DNA of 64,000 nucleotides from Micromussa lordhowensis (taxonomy: Eukaryota > Cnidaria > Anthozoa > Scleractinia > Lobophylliidae), in NCBI GenBank assembly GCA_964020085.1, contig OZ026608.1, positions 14,538,979-14,602,978 on the forward strand. Reading direction: 5' to 3'. Both the position numbers and the translations under genes were made by a program. Below the pieces are notes generated by a model that made no database searches, was not told where the DNA came from, and was given only the letters and a program-made list of their open reading frames with translations. Shown one piece after another: positions 1 to 10,947 of this stretch. Positions within the stretch are counted from its first letter, which is position 1, and each line of letters opens with the position of its first letter.

Positions 1-92
1 ACGATCCTCGAAGGAAACCTTAAAATTCCACTATTCAGTTCTTCAAAAATCACTTTCAACACAAATTTGGTCGTTTAACGTGTTGGATTTTC

Positions 93-473
93 TTAAACAC
101 GGAGCGAGCCTATAAATGGAGGCTGAGCGGCTCAGCCCGTCCATCACAAATTGGATTACTCTGATTTGACTGGCTTATTCACCCAGTCCTGTCGTACTCC
201 CGCTAAATTCGCACGAAGTAATATTTCAGGCGACCGCACGTACAAGGGAAGGTTTTTCGTTTGTTTGCTTTCTCTGTAAAAAGGTCAGCGAAAACAATAA
301 GAATGGCATCTACAGAAGAAGAATTTAACTTTTAACATTTTAACTTCTTATTTTTGTTGTTTCACTCGTGAAAGCATATCGATTGTTTTCGAGTTGTTTA
401 CTCAACGTAAATGCCGTGTTTTAGCAAACAAAGTGCAAACCGCTGACCTTTTATAGGCTCGCTCCGTGTTTAA
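93..473. mobile_element. TTAA-flanked MITE with 24-bp perfect terminal inverted repeats
   Basis: The block at 93-116 is the exact reverse complement of 450-473 (24 of 24 bases, including TTAA at both outer ends). A second inverted pair lies inside, around 278-289 and 441-452 (the ggtcagcg motif). There is no long ORF. TTAA target duplications are known for piggyBac-type transposons, so this is probably a non-autonomous piggyBac-like element; the family assignment is inference. Confidence 0.75.
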
Positions 474-587
474 AACATTTATGATTTAAATGGTAAAGTT
501 AATAACAAGGTAAAATTTTTAGAAGAATTGAATGGAACATATTTTCCATAAAACATTCTGATTGAAAGTAATATTTAAACCATATAT

Positions 588-956
588 ATGAAAACACGGA
601 AGACAATCGGTAATTTTAATCATATCGATCCAAATTTACAGGAAAATAAGATATCAGAGTTAAAAGCTTTATACAAATATTATCATAAGAAACAATGGTT
701 GTACAAAACGAGTTTTACGTATTACAAAAAGGTTGATATGACTTGTAATATTGGTTCTGTTACTCTTGTTATAACAGCAGGAATAGCTTCTAACATTACG
801 TTAAATCCAATTATATTAGGTTGTGTTAGCGGTTCTAGATTGCCTTTAAAGACTTTCAGTGAGGCTAAAAATTACAAAAGAAAGATAGAAATGAGTAAAT
901 GTGCTCATACTAATTATGATAAAGTATTAGCTGACATTCGTAGCTATCTTAGATAA
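588..956 (+). CDS. Small two-membrane-helix protein, SLATT-like topology, virus-like context
   Basis: An intact 122-residue ORF starts after an AT-rich leader. Residues 1-45 are charged and lysine-rich (HHKKQWLYKTSFTYYKKVD-like stretch), followed by two closely spaced hydrophobic segments near residues 52-82 separated by a short turn, then an amphipathic lysine-rich helix at 87-122. A charged helix, two membrane segments and a long C-terminal helix is the layout of SLATT-type 2TM proteins, which occur in bacterial defence systems and in large DNA viruses and Polinton-like elements. I do not recognise the exact family. Convergent with the decayed transcription-factor-like gene to its right and with the same strong A+T bias, so the two probably belonged to one virus-like element. 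An ordinary host membrane protein is the alternative. Confidence 0.45.
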   Translation: MKTRKTIGNFNHIDPNLQENKISELKALYKYYHKKQWLYKTSFTYYKKVDMTCNIGSVTLVITAGIASNITLNPIILGCVSGSRLPLKTFSEAKNYKRKIEMSKCAHTNYDKVLADIRSYLR

Positions 957-1279
957 GTAAAGATTTCATCGACTATCTTAGATGAAACTAATAACGATTA
1001 ATATTAGATGAAACAATAAAAGACCTTTGCCCTCTTCCAGACTAGTTTGAGAAAAAATATAATAATATATTTATTCAATACTTTTCCTAATTTTATCACC
1101 TATCAAATCCATAATCTTATTCCAATATTGCTTTTAAATGTCTAACGTCTTTTTTGATTTAGACATAGGAATATTTTCATGTGTTATATTGAACATCTTA
1201 AACAATTGTTTTAAAATAAAGTTAATGTTGATCATTCTTTTACGATCACCATTCATTTGTGGAAGTACTTCATTAATTT

Positions 1280-1854
1280 CTTTGAAAATGAGATATTTTA
1301 GCTACATCACGGAATGATATTTGTAATTTGTTTTTACTACATATATCATTTATGACGTTTTCCAAATGATATTTTCTTTGATAAATTGATTTTTTTCATA
1401 ATCTTGTATTTGTTTTCATGGAAATCAATGTATTCATTAGCTGCTTTGTAACCATTAACTGTACCACAGCTTCGACATACATTAGTACCTGCGTTATTTA
1501 TTATGTCTTGTTTGTCACAACATGAATCATTTTTTGTTTATGGTTGTTGCAAACCCCTTTTGTAGTTTTGAAAATGAGATATTTTAGTTACATCACCGAA
1601 TGATATTTGTAATTTGTTTTTACTACATATATCATTTATGACGTTTTCCAAATGATATTTTCTTTGATAAATTGATTTTTTTTCATAATCTTGTATTTGT
1701 TTTCATGGAAATCAATGTATTCATTAGCTGCTTTGTAACCATTAACTGTACCACAGCTTCGACATACATTAGTACCTGCGTTATTTATTATGTCTTGTTT
1801 GTCACAACATGAATCATTTTTTGTTTATGGTTGTTGTAAACCCCTTTTGTAGTT
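1280..1854. repeat. Direct tandem duplication, period 287 bp
   Basis: The segments 1280-1566 and 1567-1854 are near-identical, differing at a handful of bases and a one-base length change in a T run. Each ends with the same bases that continue into the Penelope fragment in the second copy, so the duplicated block includes the junction between the virus-like gene and the Penelope insertion. Confidence 0.85.
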
Positions 1855-2312
1855 ATACCCCCACTGTGGTTTCACGACACTTCCTGACTAGTGGCCACGC
1901 GGAGGATCAGATGATCCTTATACCGCTCGAACACCTGCACACTAGTCGTGACTCTATCAGAAAGGCTCGTGAGGCTTTCCTCATACACAGAGGAAAAACA
2001 CTGGAGCCTGCAGGCCTTAACAGAAGAGACGAAATGTAATTTAATTTAATTTAGCTACCTTTTAATTTTCTATTGTCTATTTTACCTTGTTATCATGTAT
2101 TATTATCTTTAATGCATTTCCCTTTTTTATTAATGTTACACATCACGTAGCCTTTTTATGTCATTTCCGGTAAATATAAAGATCTTGTAACAAGCATTTA
2201 TCCATTCAATAAACCTGAAGAAGGCTGGTGTTGGCCAGCCGAAATATTGTAACAACGCCTATTTTCACGTTGTCTTGACCAACCTTTGCAGTATATTTTC
2301 TGCTGTTGTAAC
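1849..2312 (+). mobile_element. 3' end of a Penelope-like element (GIY-YIG tail and 3' UTR)
   Basis: The plus-strand frame ending at 2039 reads HFLTSGHAEDQMILIPLE followed by SRDSIRKAREAFLI and TLEPAGLNRRDEM and then stops. This is the conserved tail after the GIY-YIG endonuclease of cnidarian Penelope-like elements (IPLE, R-x-x-E, L-x-P-x-G-L-N). The 3' UTR ends with a hairpin-like ctgaagaaggctggtgttgg motif at about 2214-2250, typical of these elements. Only the last 60 or so residues survive (5' truncated). It is inserted inside the zinc ribbon of the virus-like gene. Confidence 0.75.
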
Positions 2313-2386
2313 TGTTGATCACAAAAAGGACATTCTATATAATCCATTTTGATTATTTCATTATGAATATCTAAATTACAAATCAT

Positions 2387-3570
2387 TACTATTTTTATAT
2401 TAGATTTTATTTATATTATGAGATGGAAATGTTTTTATTGTAAAGAGAGATACATTGTATGATATCAATTATAAATTTTCACGTTTAAAACTGAGAATTT
2501 GAAAAGAATAAAAAAAATAATGTAATTTAATTATAATATGCAAACACTAGTTAAATCTGATGATAAAAATGACATTTATGAAGAAATGATAAATAATATA
2601 AGATTTATTAGTGTTTTTTTGTGATGAGCCTATGACATTTGAAGATATGACTCTATGGAAAAAAATTAAATTTTTCTTTTGCTCATGTTTTTGGTAAATA
2701 TTATGTAAACAAATGATATGGATTTTGGAGATTTTGAAATACTGAGCTATTTTTAATGACATACGTCTTGATAATGATTTTTAAAATTATTTTTATGTTA
2801 TGTTAGATGATGAAAACTAAAAACTAAAAATAATAGAATGATGATGAAATCAATTTGCACAGAATCGAATCGTGATAAAACACGTTTTGTTAAAAATCAA
2901 CAAGGTAAGGGTATTGGCGATGCCGCTAATCCCATTAAAACATGAATAAAGGTAGGTCAAACGATTAGCGATTAGCGATTAGCGATTAGCCTCAAACTAA
3001 ACAAATGTTTAAAGATTACTATTCAGACAAAATAGCAAAGGATGCTTTCAATACCAAAACAGGTTTGTTTTCAAAATCATTTTGGAACCCTCCAAAAAAG
3101 AAAATAATAAGTAAGAAAAAAAACTGTGAATTTGCTTTACCAATTAAAGATGGTCGTCTAATAAATATGAATTGTAGATAGATATTTGAATAAAAGTGTT
3201 TTATCGTTTAGCAATACCGTTGCGTGAGCCATTAAATGGTATCGAAGACCTTGAAAACCATACGAAGCGACCATCATCAGCTTGGTAGCTATGAATTAAA
3301 TAAAGCATAGTCTGTCATGGTTTGATGATAAACGATATATTCATAACAATGGCGTGACGAGTTTTGCCTACGGGGCATTATAAAATATAAAACATGTAGT
3401 AAACTTAAGAATAAACTTTACTCACAAAATTTTAAACTTATGATTGGCTGAAAAAAAGTCGTACGACTTGATGACAATAGAAATCGGTGACGCATTTCAA
3501 CGGGAAAGTCCCTGTCATTGGTATTTTCTGATGCATCAGAAACCCTAATCAACAAGTTTTTTTGACACGG
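2387..3570. other. AT-rich decayed stretch with short ORF remnants
   Basis: Very AT-rich. Three plus-strand fragments can be read: one starting at 2538 (MQTLVKSDDKNDIYEEM, then stops), an intact 58-residue ORF at 3005-3181 (MFKDYYSDKIAKDAF..., lysine-rich middle, no recognised domain), and a short read at about 3305-3370 (SWFDDKRYIHNNGVTSFAYG) that a one-base shift would prolong. They share the base composition of the virus-like region to the left and may be parts of the same element. I cannot assign a function to any of them. Confidence 0.35.
2963..2990. repeat. Heptamer tandem repeat, four units of gattagc
   Basis: Four exact consecutive 7-bp units. A similar 7-bp array (ttacccg) occurs at 33082-33109. 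Confidence 0.9.
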
Positions 3571-3775
3571 ATTTCACTATAAAAGTTAAAGTTAAAAAAC
3601 AACGATGTTTCGACCGTTCGACGGTCATTTTCAAGTTAAAAAATTAAAAAATTTTGTATGCGCTTAAATATATACAATCGATTATAAAAATGCTAAAAAG
3701 ATACTGACTAAAACTCTCAAATATTTACATAGAAACAATACACAGAAAAATTGCGGCGTGAATAATAAAAGAACG

Positions 3776-4605
3776 CTAACTAAATAGCTTCGCGCGGATC
3801 GAGTCACTCTGTTTGTTCAGTTTTGGTTGAAGTTTGCGAATAAAAAGCATTTCAAAAATCAAGCAGTCAAGTTTACTCTGACACTTCTTTAAAATTTTGA
3901 ACTGAGTTTCTTCCAATGGAATCCGGATCCTCTCCATGCTCGTCCTTTGCGGGGTAGCCAATAGACCATTTTACAGTTGTTGGCTTAGTGACCTGTCCTC
4001 TGAATGGCAGGCTGGAGGCTGGAGTTGACCTTGTTTTGATACAGACCTCACTGCTTTTATTGTGCAAATCAAGTTGTTCTTATGCTAACTAGTTTTCATT
4101 TACATGAGAAAAGCTGAGAGGTCTGTATCAAGGCAAGGTCACCTCCAGCCCCACTTGCATTCGTGGCCAGGTAACTAAGCACACAACTGTAAAATGGCCT
4201 ATTGTTGATCGCTTATGTTCATCAACACGTTGATGTAGGTGTCGACTCGTGAAGCCGACATAGGCTGCATTACACAGACCACACTTGAAATAGTAAACAA
4301 CATTTTGTTGATTTACAGTTGGAGGTTTATGTTCCTTCGGCTTGAAATGTCCTTTGATCTTTCTTCTTACATAAACAGGCTGGACGACGGCATCAATCTT
4401 TCGACTGAGATCGCTGAGTTGGTGTCTCACAGCATTTGCCGATTTCTGGTCTTTGAACGGTAACACAATTCTGATGGGGGCATCTTGTTCATCAGATACT
4501 TGCTGTTTCGAACACATTCTAGGTAACTCTCAATTCAATAAAATGTCTGATGGTGTTCTCTATGAGGGCTTCAGGATAATACAGGCGAGCAAAAACCATT
4601 TTAGT
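3776..4605 (-). pseudogene. Penelope-like linker plus GIY-YIG endonuclease, frameshifted
   Basis: Minus-strand frames give, in order, RLYYPEALIENTIRHFI (about 4600-4550), IVLPFKDQKSANAVR and VVYYFKCGLCNAAYVGFTSR with LHQRVDEHK (4517-4200), and finally IPLEETQFKILKKCQSK with CLIFEMLFIRKLQP (3961-3776). The Y-x-C-x-x-C-x-A-x-Y-V-G-x-T pattern is the GIY-YIG core with the cysteine pair typical of Penelope-like elements; the last part is their conserved tail. The frame changes at about 4520, 4130 and 3960, so the protein is not expressed intact. Confidence 0.75.
3960..4204. repeat. Imperfect inverted repeat inside the Penelope GIY-YIG region
   Basis: The segment 3960-4056 is approximately the reverse complement of 4111-4204 (for example, the shared core around 3966-3990 and 4175-4200). 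Arms are about 95 bp with several mismatches and a 55-bp loop. It coincides with the break between the two GIY-YIG frames and probably arose as a local inverted duplication. Confidence 0.65.
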
Positions 4606-4610
4606 GTCAT

Positions 4611-5282
4611 ATGATGTTTCGTCTCTTTTCACAAACGTACAAGTACAGTGAAACAATCGAAATCCTAGCGGAGAAAGCTTTCAAAGACGATTGGTTCAAT
4701 AAAGAATACGACCTTAACATCACAAAAACTGACCTTATGGAGCTGTTAGAGATTGCTACGAAAAACCAGCTTTTTCAATTCGAAGGAAATTTGTATGAGC
4801 AAGTGGATGGGGTTGCCATGGGCTCTCCCCTCGGGCCATTAATGGCAAATGCGTTTATGTGCAATATTGAAGAAGAATTGAAAAACCAAAACAAGATGCC
4901 TGTTTTCTATAAGCGATATGTCGACGACACTCTCAGCAAAATGCCCGATGTTTCATCTGCCTCTGAATTCTTGTTAACACTGAATGAAATACATCCCTCA
5001 CTCAGCTTCACAATGGAACTCGAAGACAATGGTAAGCTTCCCTTTCTCGGTATGGTGATCATCAAAAATGGTCCACGACTAGATACGAAGGTATACGTGA
5101 AACCAACCGATACTGGGCTTTTATTGCATTACCAAAGCCATGTTGACGTTAAGTATAAGCATTCTCTACTGAAGACAAGGCATTTCTTCCATCAAGAATG
5201 TGAACGTCTTAAAACAAATCAAGTGAAAACAAGAAATAATATACCGTGTATACAACCAGTGACGTCACAAGGTCCTTACTGA
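4611..5282 (+). pseudogene. Penelope-like reverse transcriptase, palm/fingers segment, 5' truncated
   Basis: A 223-residue open frame, of which residues from about 15 on are RT. It carries YEQVDGVAMGSPLGPLMAN (motif B, around residues 62-80), FYKRYVDDTL (motif C with catalytic YVDD, about 98-107) and GKLPFLGMVI (motif D/E, about 140-150). Motif A with the first catalytic aspartate is missing at the 5' side. After HQECERLKT the frame runs into non-element sequence and stops at 5282. It lies in opposite orientation to the GIY-YIG part on its left. Confidence 0.8.
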
Positions 5283-6519
5283 AACTCGGTTTCAGAGCCC
5301 GGACACAATTTTCCTCGAAAAAGTCGAAAACAGCATTTTCCGATAAAATTTGACATAAAAAAGTTCACCATGATTATAAGTACGTTTGAGACCATAGATC
5401 TGGCGAATAAAAAAAAGATACTTTCAGTGGCACTTTAAAATCAGATTTACAGCTGTTAAGTTCAATACCTACCAGCATATATTATCCCAATATAATGATA
5501 ATAATAATAATAAAAATAATAAAAATAATAATAATAATATTTAATACTTATAGTGCGCTTTTTCTATAAAAATACTCAAAAGCGCATTACAATATTATTA
5601 TTAAACTAAATTAAAAGAAACCCAGTAAAATTACCCGGTCAAATTACAATATTTACAATATAAAAAAATTATTTTACAATATTTGAATACCACATTCAGA
5701 GGATCAGGTGCAACCATCCCCGGACACAATTCCTGTACAGCTTTCTTTAGTTCCGACTCAAAGACGTCTCTGGGAAGCTTGGAAAACTCTCCTCACTTGA
5801 CTGAACAGCCGTATGAAGAGAAAGGCAACTAAATGACGATTTCACCGTTAGGTCCTCTACCGCTGGAAGAACGGAATAACATGAAACAGAAATTAACATA
5901 TATTTGTTATTGAACTTGCTTGTTCGTTCTGTATTGGAGATATATTGCTCTCGTTCTATATTTCATAAGTTTATAGACCTCGCTGCCGAAATTTGTAGCG
6001 TAATTTGTGATATCACTGATTTTCCGTTTCCCAGTAACTCCGCCCCCAGAGTTGGCGGCAATGCAGCCAGTCCAGTCCCTGGGGAGAGATGGGAGCGGGG
6101 GGGGGGGAATGGAGGGGAAGTTCTGGGCCTGGACTAGACCGCAGCTTAGGGATGGACCATTAGAAAAGTGATGGGGAGGGGGGGGGGGTGGGGAATTTTC
6201 CGCTTGCACGAATTTTTTTTTTCACTCCCTGCTTGTGCAGGAATATTTTTTGCAGCTGAAGCCCTCTGCACGAATTTTTTTTTTCAGACAAATATTGCTT
6301 TTTTCCAACAATGAAATCTTGATTCATTATCTATGTTTTTGTGCTTTATAAATTATTCTACACTCACAACAGATCAAAGGATATAGGCCACTTTTCAAAG
6401 CAAAATCTTTTCAAAGATGTACACGCAGTGAGAGAGGAGGAAGCCATTTGGGGTGGACGGCTTCCCTGTGCATTTTTGCAGTCCTTGACCTCTGGAATTC
6501 CTCTCCCACAGCCCATCAT
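5283..6519. other. Non-coding, repeat-rich stretch
   Basis: Holds an (AAT)/(AAAAT)-rich run at about 5490-5540, a G-rich patch at 6096-6110 and 6175-6190, and a repeated cgaattttttttt motif at about 6209-6290 that recurs right of the next Penelope copy (7995-8080). The short ORFs on either strand at 5904-6209 are mirror shadows of low-complexity sequence. I see no gene. Confidence 0.6.
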
Positions 6520-7874
6520 AATGGTGCCATAACGACTCCGCGCTAGTAGACAAACAAATGTGACGCCTGATGTCACCAATGTACAAAGGTCAGCTAACAA
6601 CATTCAAGAACAAATAGATTGTCTCAAACAAATGATGGAAAAGTTAGACAAAGCTAACCAGAATAAAGAAGGTGAATCTTATCCTTGCCTGTTATCTGAG
6701 TGTACAGTTAAAGTTAAGAGGGATAAAGATATAGAAAAACGTAAGAAACTAAACAAGAAACACAACACGCGTAGAAAAATAGCTCGCCAGAGGCGACAGA
6801 AGATAACACATGAGTCGAACAAACGACACATAAAGAACCTCTCAGATATACAACTCACAACTGATCAGACCAGTCTTCTTTCAAAGGGGTTAAGATTTAT
6901 TCCCACACCAGTGACAAAAGAAAATAGCATTAGGCATCAATTGATGCGAGATTTTAATCAATTTGCGAGGCGAATGCGTCTCCAATACATATATCACGGT
7001 GAAAATAACGAACCACACCCCTTCCATGTCAAAATAAATTGGGAGCCGCCAGCCCAACAATCAGTTGCACTAGAAACGTACCTAGAGGAGGTTAGATTAC
7101 AACTTGCTGAAACAGAGATTTCCAAGCCTAAAAACAACCTGCCTTGCAACGAATTCAAAGCAATCAGGGAATTGAAGGACAATCGAGAAAGGCAGATAAA
7201 GGCTCTACTACAGTCATTATGAACAAAACAGATAAAATTACAGAGGGTCAGATACAACTAGACGATGAAGAAAATTACAGACCCCTCGCAACACCTATGG
7301 TTGAGGAGGCTTCTGCTCGAGTAGAAAGACTCATAACAGAGCTCCACCGCAAAGACCATATAGACACAATGACTAGAAAATGGCTATCCCAAACAACAAA
7401 TGCACCGCGTATCCCTGAGTTCTACACTCTCACAAAGATTCACAAAGCAAAACCAGTCGGTAGACCTATCATATCGGGTTGTGGGGCCCCACAGAACGTA
7501 TATCATCATTTGTAGATAGTCTACTTCAGCCTATAGCTAAACAACAAACCTCGTATCTTAAAGATACGACAGACTTTATTAACTTCCTAGAGAATACGAA
7601 AGTCACAGAAAACGCTATCCTTGTGTCAATGGATGTGACCAGCCTGTACACAAACATACCACAGGAGGAAGGCATTACTACCGTGTGCAATGCATACGAG
7701 CGTTTCCATAACAACAAGCCTCCTATTCCAACCCATTTCCTCAGAGATATGCTAAGACTTATATTACAGGAGAACTCTTTTCAGTTCAATTTATGTCACC
7801 TTATATTTGTCATTTCGTGCAAAAAGAAGAAAACACTTTATACACTATTAGATATCTTTATGTATTATAAATAA
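6520..7874 (+). mobile_element. Penelope-like element, N-terminal region and start of RT, frameshifted and 3' truncated
   Basis: Three plus-strand frames overlap in series: 6560-7222 (lysine/arginine-rich N-terminal region with FIPTPVTKENSIRHQLMRDF), 7144-7515 (DKGSTTVIMNKTDKI, then FYTLTKIHKAKPVGRPIISG, the conserved N-terminal RT block of Penelope-like elements) and 7479-7800 (AILVSMDVTSLYTNIPQEEG, motif A with the catalytic Asp). Frames shift near 7190 and 7490. The sequence diverges from the family after about 7790, before motif B, so motifs B-E and the GIY-YIG part are absent. Same strand as the RT piece at 4.6 kb but a different, more complete 5' section, so it is a separate copy. Confidence 0.8.
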
Positions 7875-9572
7875 TAATATAGCAGGGCCTGGGGTAAGGC
7901 CCCAAGAATGTTTTGGATATAAAGAATTCTTTTTAATAGATATTGGCAAATTTTATATATTAAAAATAAAAGTCACAATTGGACCTTCCTTTTGCATGAA
8001 TTTTTTTTCTTCGCCTTCCTCTTCGCTCGAATTTTTTTTCTTGGTATTTTCCCTTGCATGAATTTTTTTTTGTTCTTCATATTATTTCGGGACAAGCAAG
8101 CTTGACAACCATCCTCACGGCATAATTAATTAGCTCATTGCAAAACATGCTGTTATTCCTTCACATTCCCCTGTTATCGCCTGTGCTGGTAGCGTCGGTA
8201 ATGCTTTGCGCCATTAATTTGGAGTTTACATTTGGTCACTCCGCTTGAAGTTTTGGTCTTTTCGTCCTGTACTCCGCAAAGACATATTTTGTGACCAACC
8301 CACCCCTCTGGCTACGGTTGACCAAGCTCCTACTTTTCATATCCTCGTTACATGTTTATTGCCTCATCAGTCGCGAACTCTTTTCATAACTTAGTCTTAT
8401 GCTATGAGTTAATGAGTATGTAGTGAGGATATGGTACTATTCTTTGAGAGCTATTAATTAACTAAATTAAGTTTTTTTTTCATGTCTGACTGTTCAGTAA
8501 TGACAATTTTCCTTTTTTATTTTATTTTTTTATTTTTATTTTGCTGTTTGTTGTGGTTGTCGTAGTTTATCTGTCAATTTGACGTATAGTGTGTTATAAT
8601 CTTTAATATTGAGTTATCAATATCCGAAATCGCAACTTGCTAAAAGTATTAGGACCTCATTTTCGTGTCATTTGACCACAGTTGACAAGTTACCACATTT
8701 CGACGGTGATTTTTGGATGCACTACATTGACGCGACGCATTGATCTCCTGATAAACCCGCCTCGAAAAGACCAAAACGCCCTTTCGGAGCTCTAGACCAT
8801 GTTTAACGATGATATCAGTCACTCAAGCCTCCTAGTAGTCCAGTTAATTATGTAGCAGTTTCCTTTTTGTGAAGTATAAGAAACAAACTAGATAATTTAT
8901 TTATTCTATTTTTATTATCTTCCTTTCACATTCATTCTATTTTTACATAGTATCCATCTTTTCTTTTTAATTCCCTCTATCCCTACCACGTACTCTGTTG
9001 CTTCCATTCCTTTTTTCAAATTTTATACAATAATTATACTCCATGAAATTATCATAATCTACTTTCTCTCTACCTTCTGTCCTAGCTTGTCACAACAATT
9101 TATTAAAAAAGAACGTCAAAGATCAATAAAATTCTACAGAATTTTCACCTTTACATTTCACTAAAATCCCTCATAACAAACAGTCCAAGTTCAGGATAAA
9201 TTTTAATTTATTGCAGCCACTACAGCTTTACAGTATCAACGTTAATCTACTATTATTGATATCATGGCAAAATGCTGGACTATCCTATTTTATTAGATTC
9301 TCAACCTCGGATAATGCAATTCTAGCTTTCTGATTGGTTCACTAGATCTCGGTTACCAGCCATGATACCTGCGTTTCACCTTATATGGAAATGAATGCGG
9401 CAAATGTCGCTGAGCATAATTTTTTTTTACGTTTTGGCGCCCGGAAGTCACATCACTTTCCGGTCGTTTCTTAGACTTAAATAAAATTTAGCAAAACCGA
9501 AAGTTGAGAATTTAATAAAACAATTATTCCATTCGCGCTTGTTAGATACGAGACTGGTTATAGTCAACTCGG

Positions 9573-9620
<48 letters not shown>

Positions 9621-9809
9621 GAGAACGGAAATTTCTCAACTCGGACCTGGCCAACCCACGTGATCAATGAAAGGTTTTCGTTTAGTTAACTAATTCATGC
9701 GTTTTTCTTTGCCATCCATTCTCCAATAGTGTAACTCCGTGCTTCATTAAATAAACAAACAGTACAATCCCCTATAATGAAAATTTTAACGCAATGCAAT
9801 AAGTATAGG
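7875..9809. other. Gene-free AT-rich stretch
   Basis: No ORF of note on either strand. It contains degenerate repeats of gaattttttttc at 7995-8080 matching those at 6.2 kb, T-rich runs around 8470-8550, and tracts near 9300-9660 resembling the generic repeat also seen at 10400-10740 (attccattcg ... catatcc). No splice-bounded conserved exon was recognised. Confidence 0.5.
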
Positions 9810-9970
9810 TAATCATACGGTTTCGAGTTCAATTTGGAATTAATTTGCACCAGTGAGTTTTTCAAAAAGCTGAAATTGCACGAGCCGCTTCGGCGAGTGC
9901 AATTTCACCTTTTGAAAAACTCACAAGTGCAAATTAATTCCAAATTGAAGGAGAAAAACCGTATGATTAC
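9810..9970. repeat. Fold-back repeat, about 60-bp arms
   Basis: The arm 9810-9885 (gtaatcatacggttt ... aatttggaattaatttgcac) is mirrored by about 9894-9970 around a gccgcttcggc loop. A copy of the left arm only, with the right arm deleted, is at 12819-12905, also directly before the MITE that follows this one. Confidence 0.8.
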
Positions 9971-9975
9971 TTATT

Positions 9976-10192
9976 AATAATACAAGCATGAAAAAATTCG
10001 CGCGGAAAATTGCTGGAAGATGTTTTTTGAAGCCTTTTTTTTTCGCATTCGATTAAACTTTTTTCAGAGTCTCCGTACAAAATTTTTCTCACTGCTTTAC
10101 ATGATATCATTGGCCTACAAAATTTCTCATTGTAATTTGCACTGGTGTTACACTTTTTGCACCGGTGTTACACTTTTTGCACTGGTGTTACA

Positions 10193-10225
<33 letters not shown>

Positions 10226-10248
10226 GAGCATTTTTTGGATGTGTATTA
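9976..10248. mobile_element. MITE copy A with about 20-bp imperfect terminal inverted repeats
   Basis: Begins aataatacaagcatgaaaaa and ends with the near reverse complement (ttttttggatgtgtatt). Contains three tandem copies of a cactggtgttacacttttt unit at about 10139-10195. The second copy is at 12913-13221. The 97-residue ORF here is only an open frame through the repeat. Confidence 0.65.
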
Positions 10249-10947
10249 AGTACAGTACGATGCAATGCAATGCAAAGCAATGCAATGCAATCCAATATTG
10301 TACTTTTAACTGACGAAGGGATGACGCAAGAAAAGTCAGCCTCACTAACTCGCTATGGCGGTCAATTTACCTTTATCAACTTCAAATTGATAATGAGCTA
10401 ACTATATAATCATAGTAAATTCTCAGCTCCGAGTATTGTATTTCTAGCTTTTTGATTAGCTAAAAAACTCAGACTATGAGCCAATAGTAGGAGTTTTACG
10501 TCATATGGAAAATAGTGCGCCAAGTTTAAAAATTTTCCGCACGAAGTTTTCAACTTCAGCCCTCTATAACGGCCGAAATAAAAATCGGCGGCAAAACCCG
10601 GTTTGAGAATTTACTAAAACAATTATTCCATTCGTCCTTGTTGGATATGAAGTGATTATAACCAACTCGCGCTACGCGCTCGCTGGTTAATTTATCACTT
10701 CATATCCAACTCGGGCTCATGGAATAATTGTTATTTATGAGTTGAACGGGGGGGGGATGGAGCGAGATTAACTCTCTTATCCTTCATACCTATCCCGTCT
10801 TGGTATGTTCTGCTACAACTTGTAGACAAATATTACTTTATGTTCACGATTTATACACCGGTTTCCTCGATATCAACTATTATTTTGTCCACTTGAGGAT
10901 TTTTGAATGAAAGCAGAACTGGTTCTTGTCTTGCTACAGTGGTGGAA

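Larger units (their letters stand above)
1085..2386 (-). pseudogene. Broken zinc-ribbon / VLTF3-like late transcription factor gene of a virus-like element
   Basis: Read on the minus strand. The start near 2386 opens a reading frame with a CPFC pair; after a foreign insertion a second half follows with CRSCG, so the two halves form one zinc ribbon. Further down (about 1085-1260) the frame reads RKRMININFILKQLFKM, then a lysine/serine stretch and YWNKIMDLIGDK. This R-M/L-N-x-N ... KS ... W-x-x-I pattern is that of the poxvirus VLTF3-like family found in large DNA viruses, Polintons and adintovirus-like integrations. The gene is dead: a Penelope fragment splits the ribbon (about 1849-2312), a 287-bp block is duplicated in tandem, and there are frameshifts and stops between the pieces. 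The family call rests on motif memory, not on a search. Confidence 0.6.
3580..5230 (-). mobile_element. Penelope-like element with internally inverted 5' segment
   Basis: On the minus strand the order is: RT segment in antisense (5230 to about 4611), linker, GIY-YIG segment in sense (about 4605 to 3776), then a 3' UTR ending near 3580 with an inverted gaccgtcgaacggtc motif. The RT C-terminal end (HQECERLKT near 5215) and the linker start (RLYYPEALIENTI, near 4600) are neighbours in an uninverted element. The two pieces are therefore halves of one copy whose 5' half was flipped. The same geometry in L1 elements is explained by twin priming. Confidence 0.7.

Noticed and set aside
5904..6603. 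ORFs of 60-100 codons on both strands
   Set aside because: Low-complexity G/proline runs and frames overlapping the Penelope N-terminal frame; no family resemblance.
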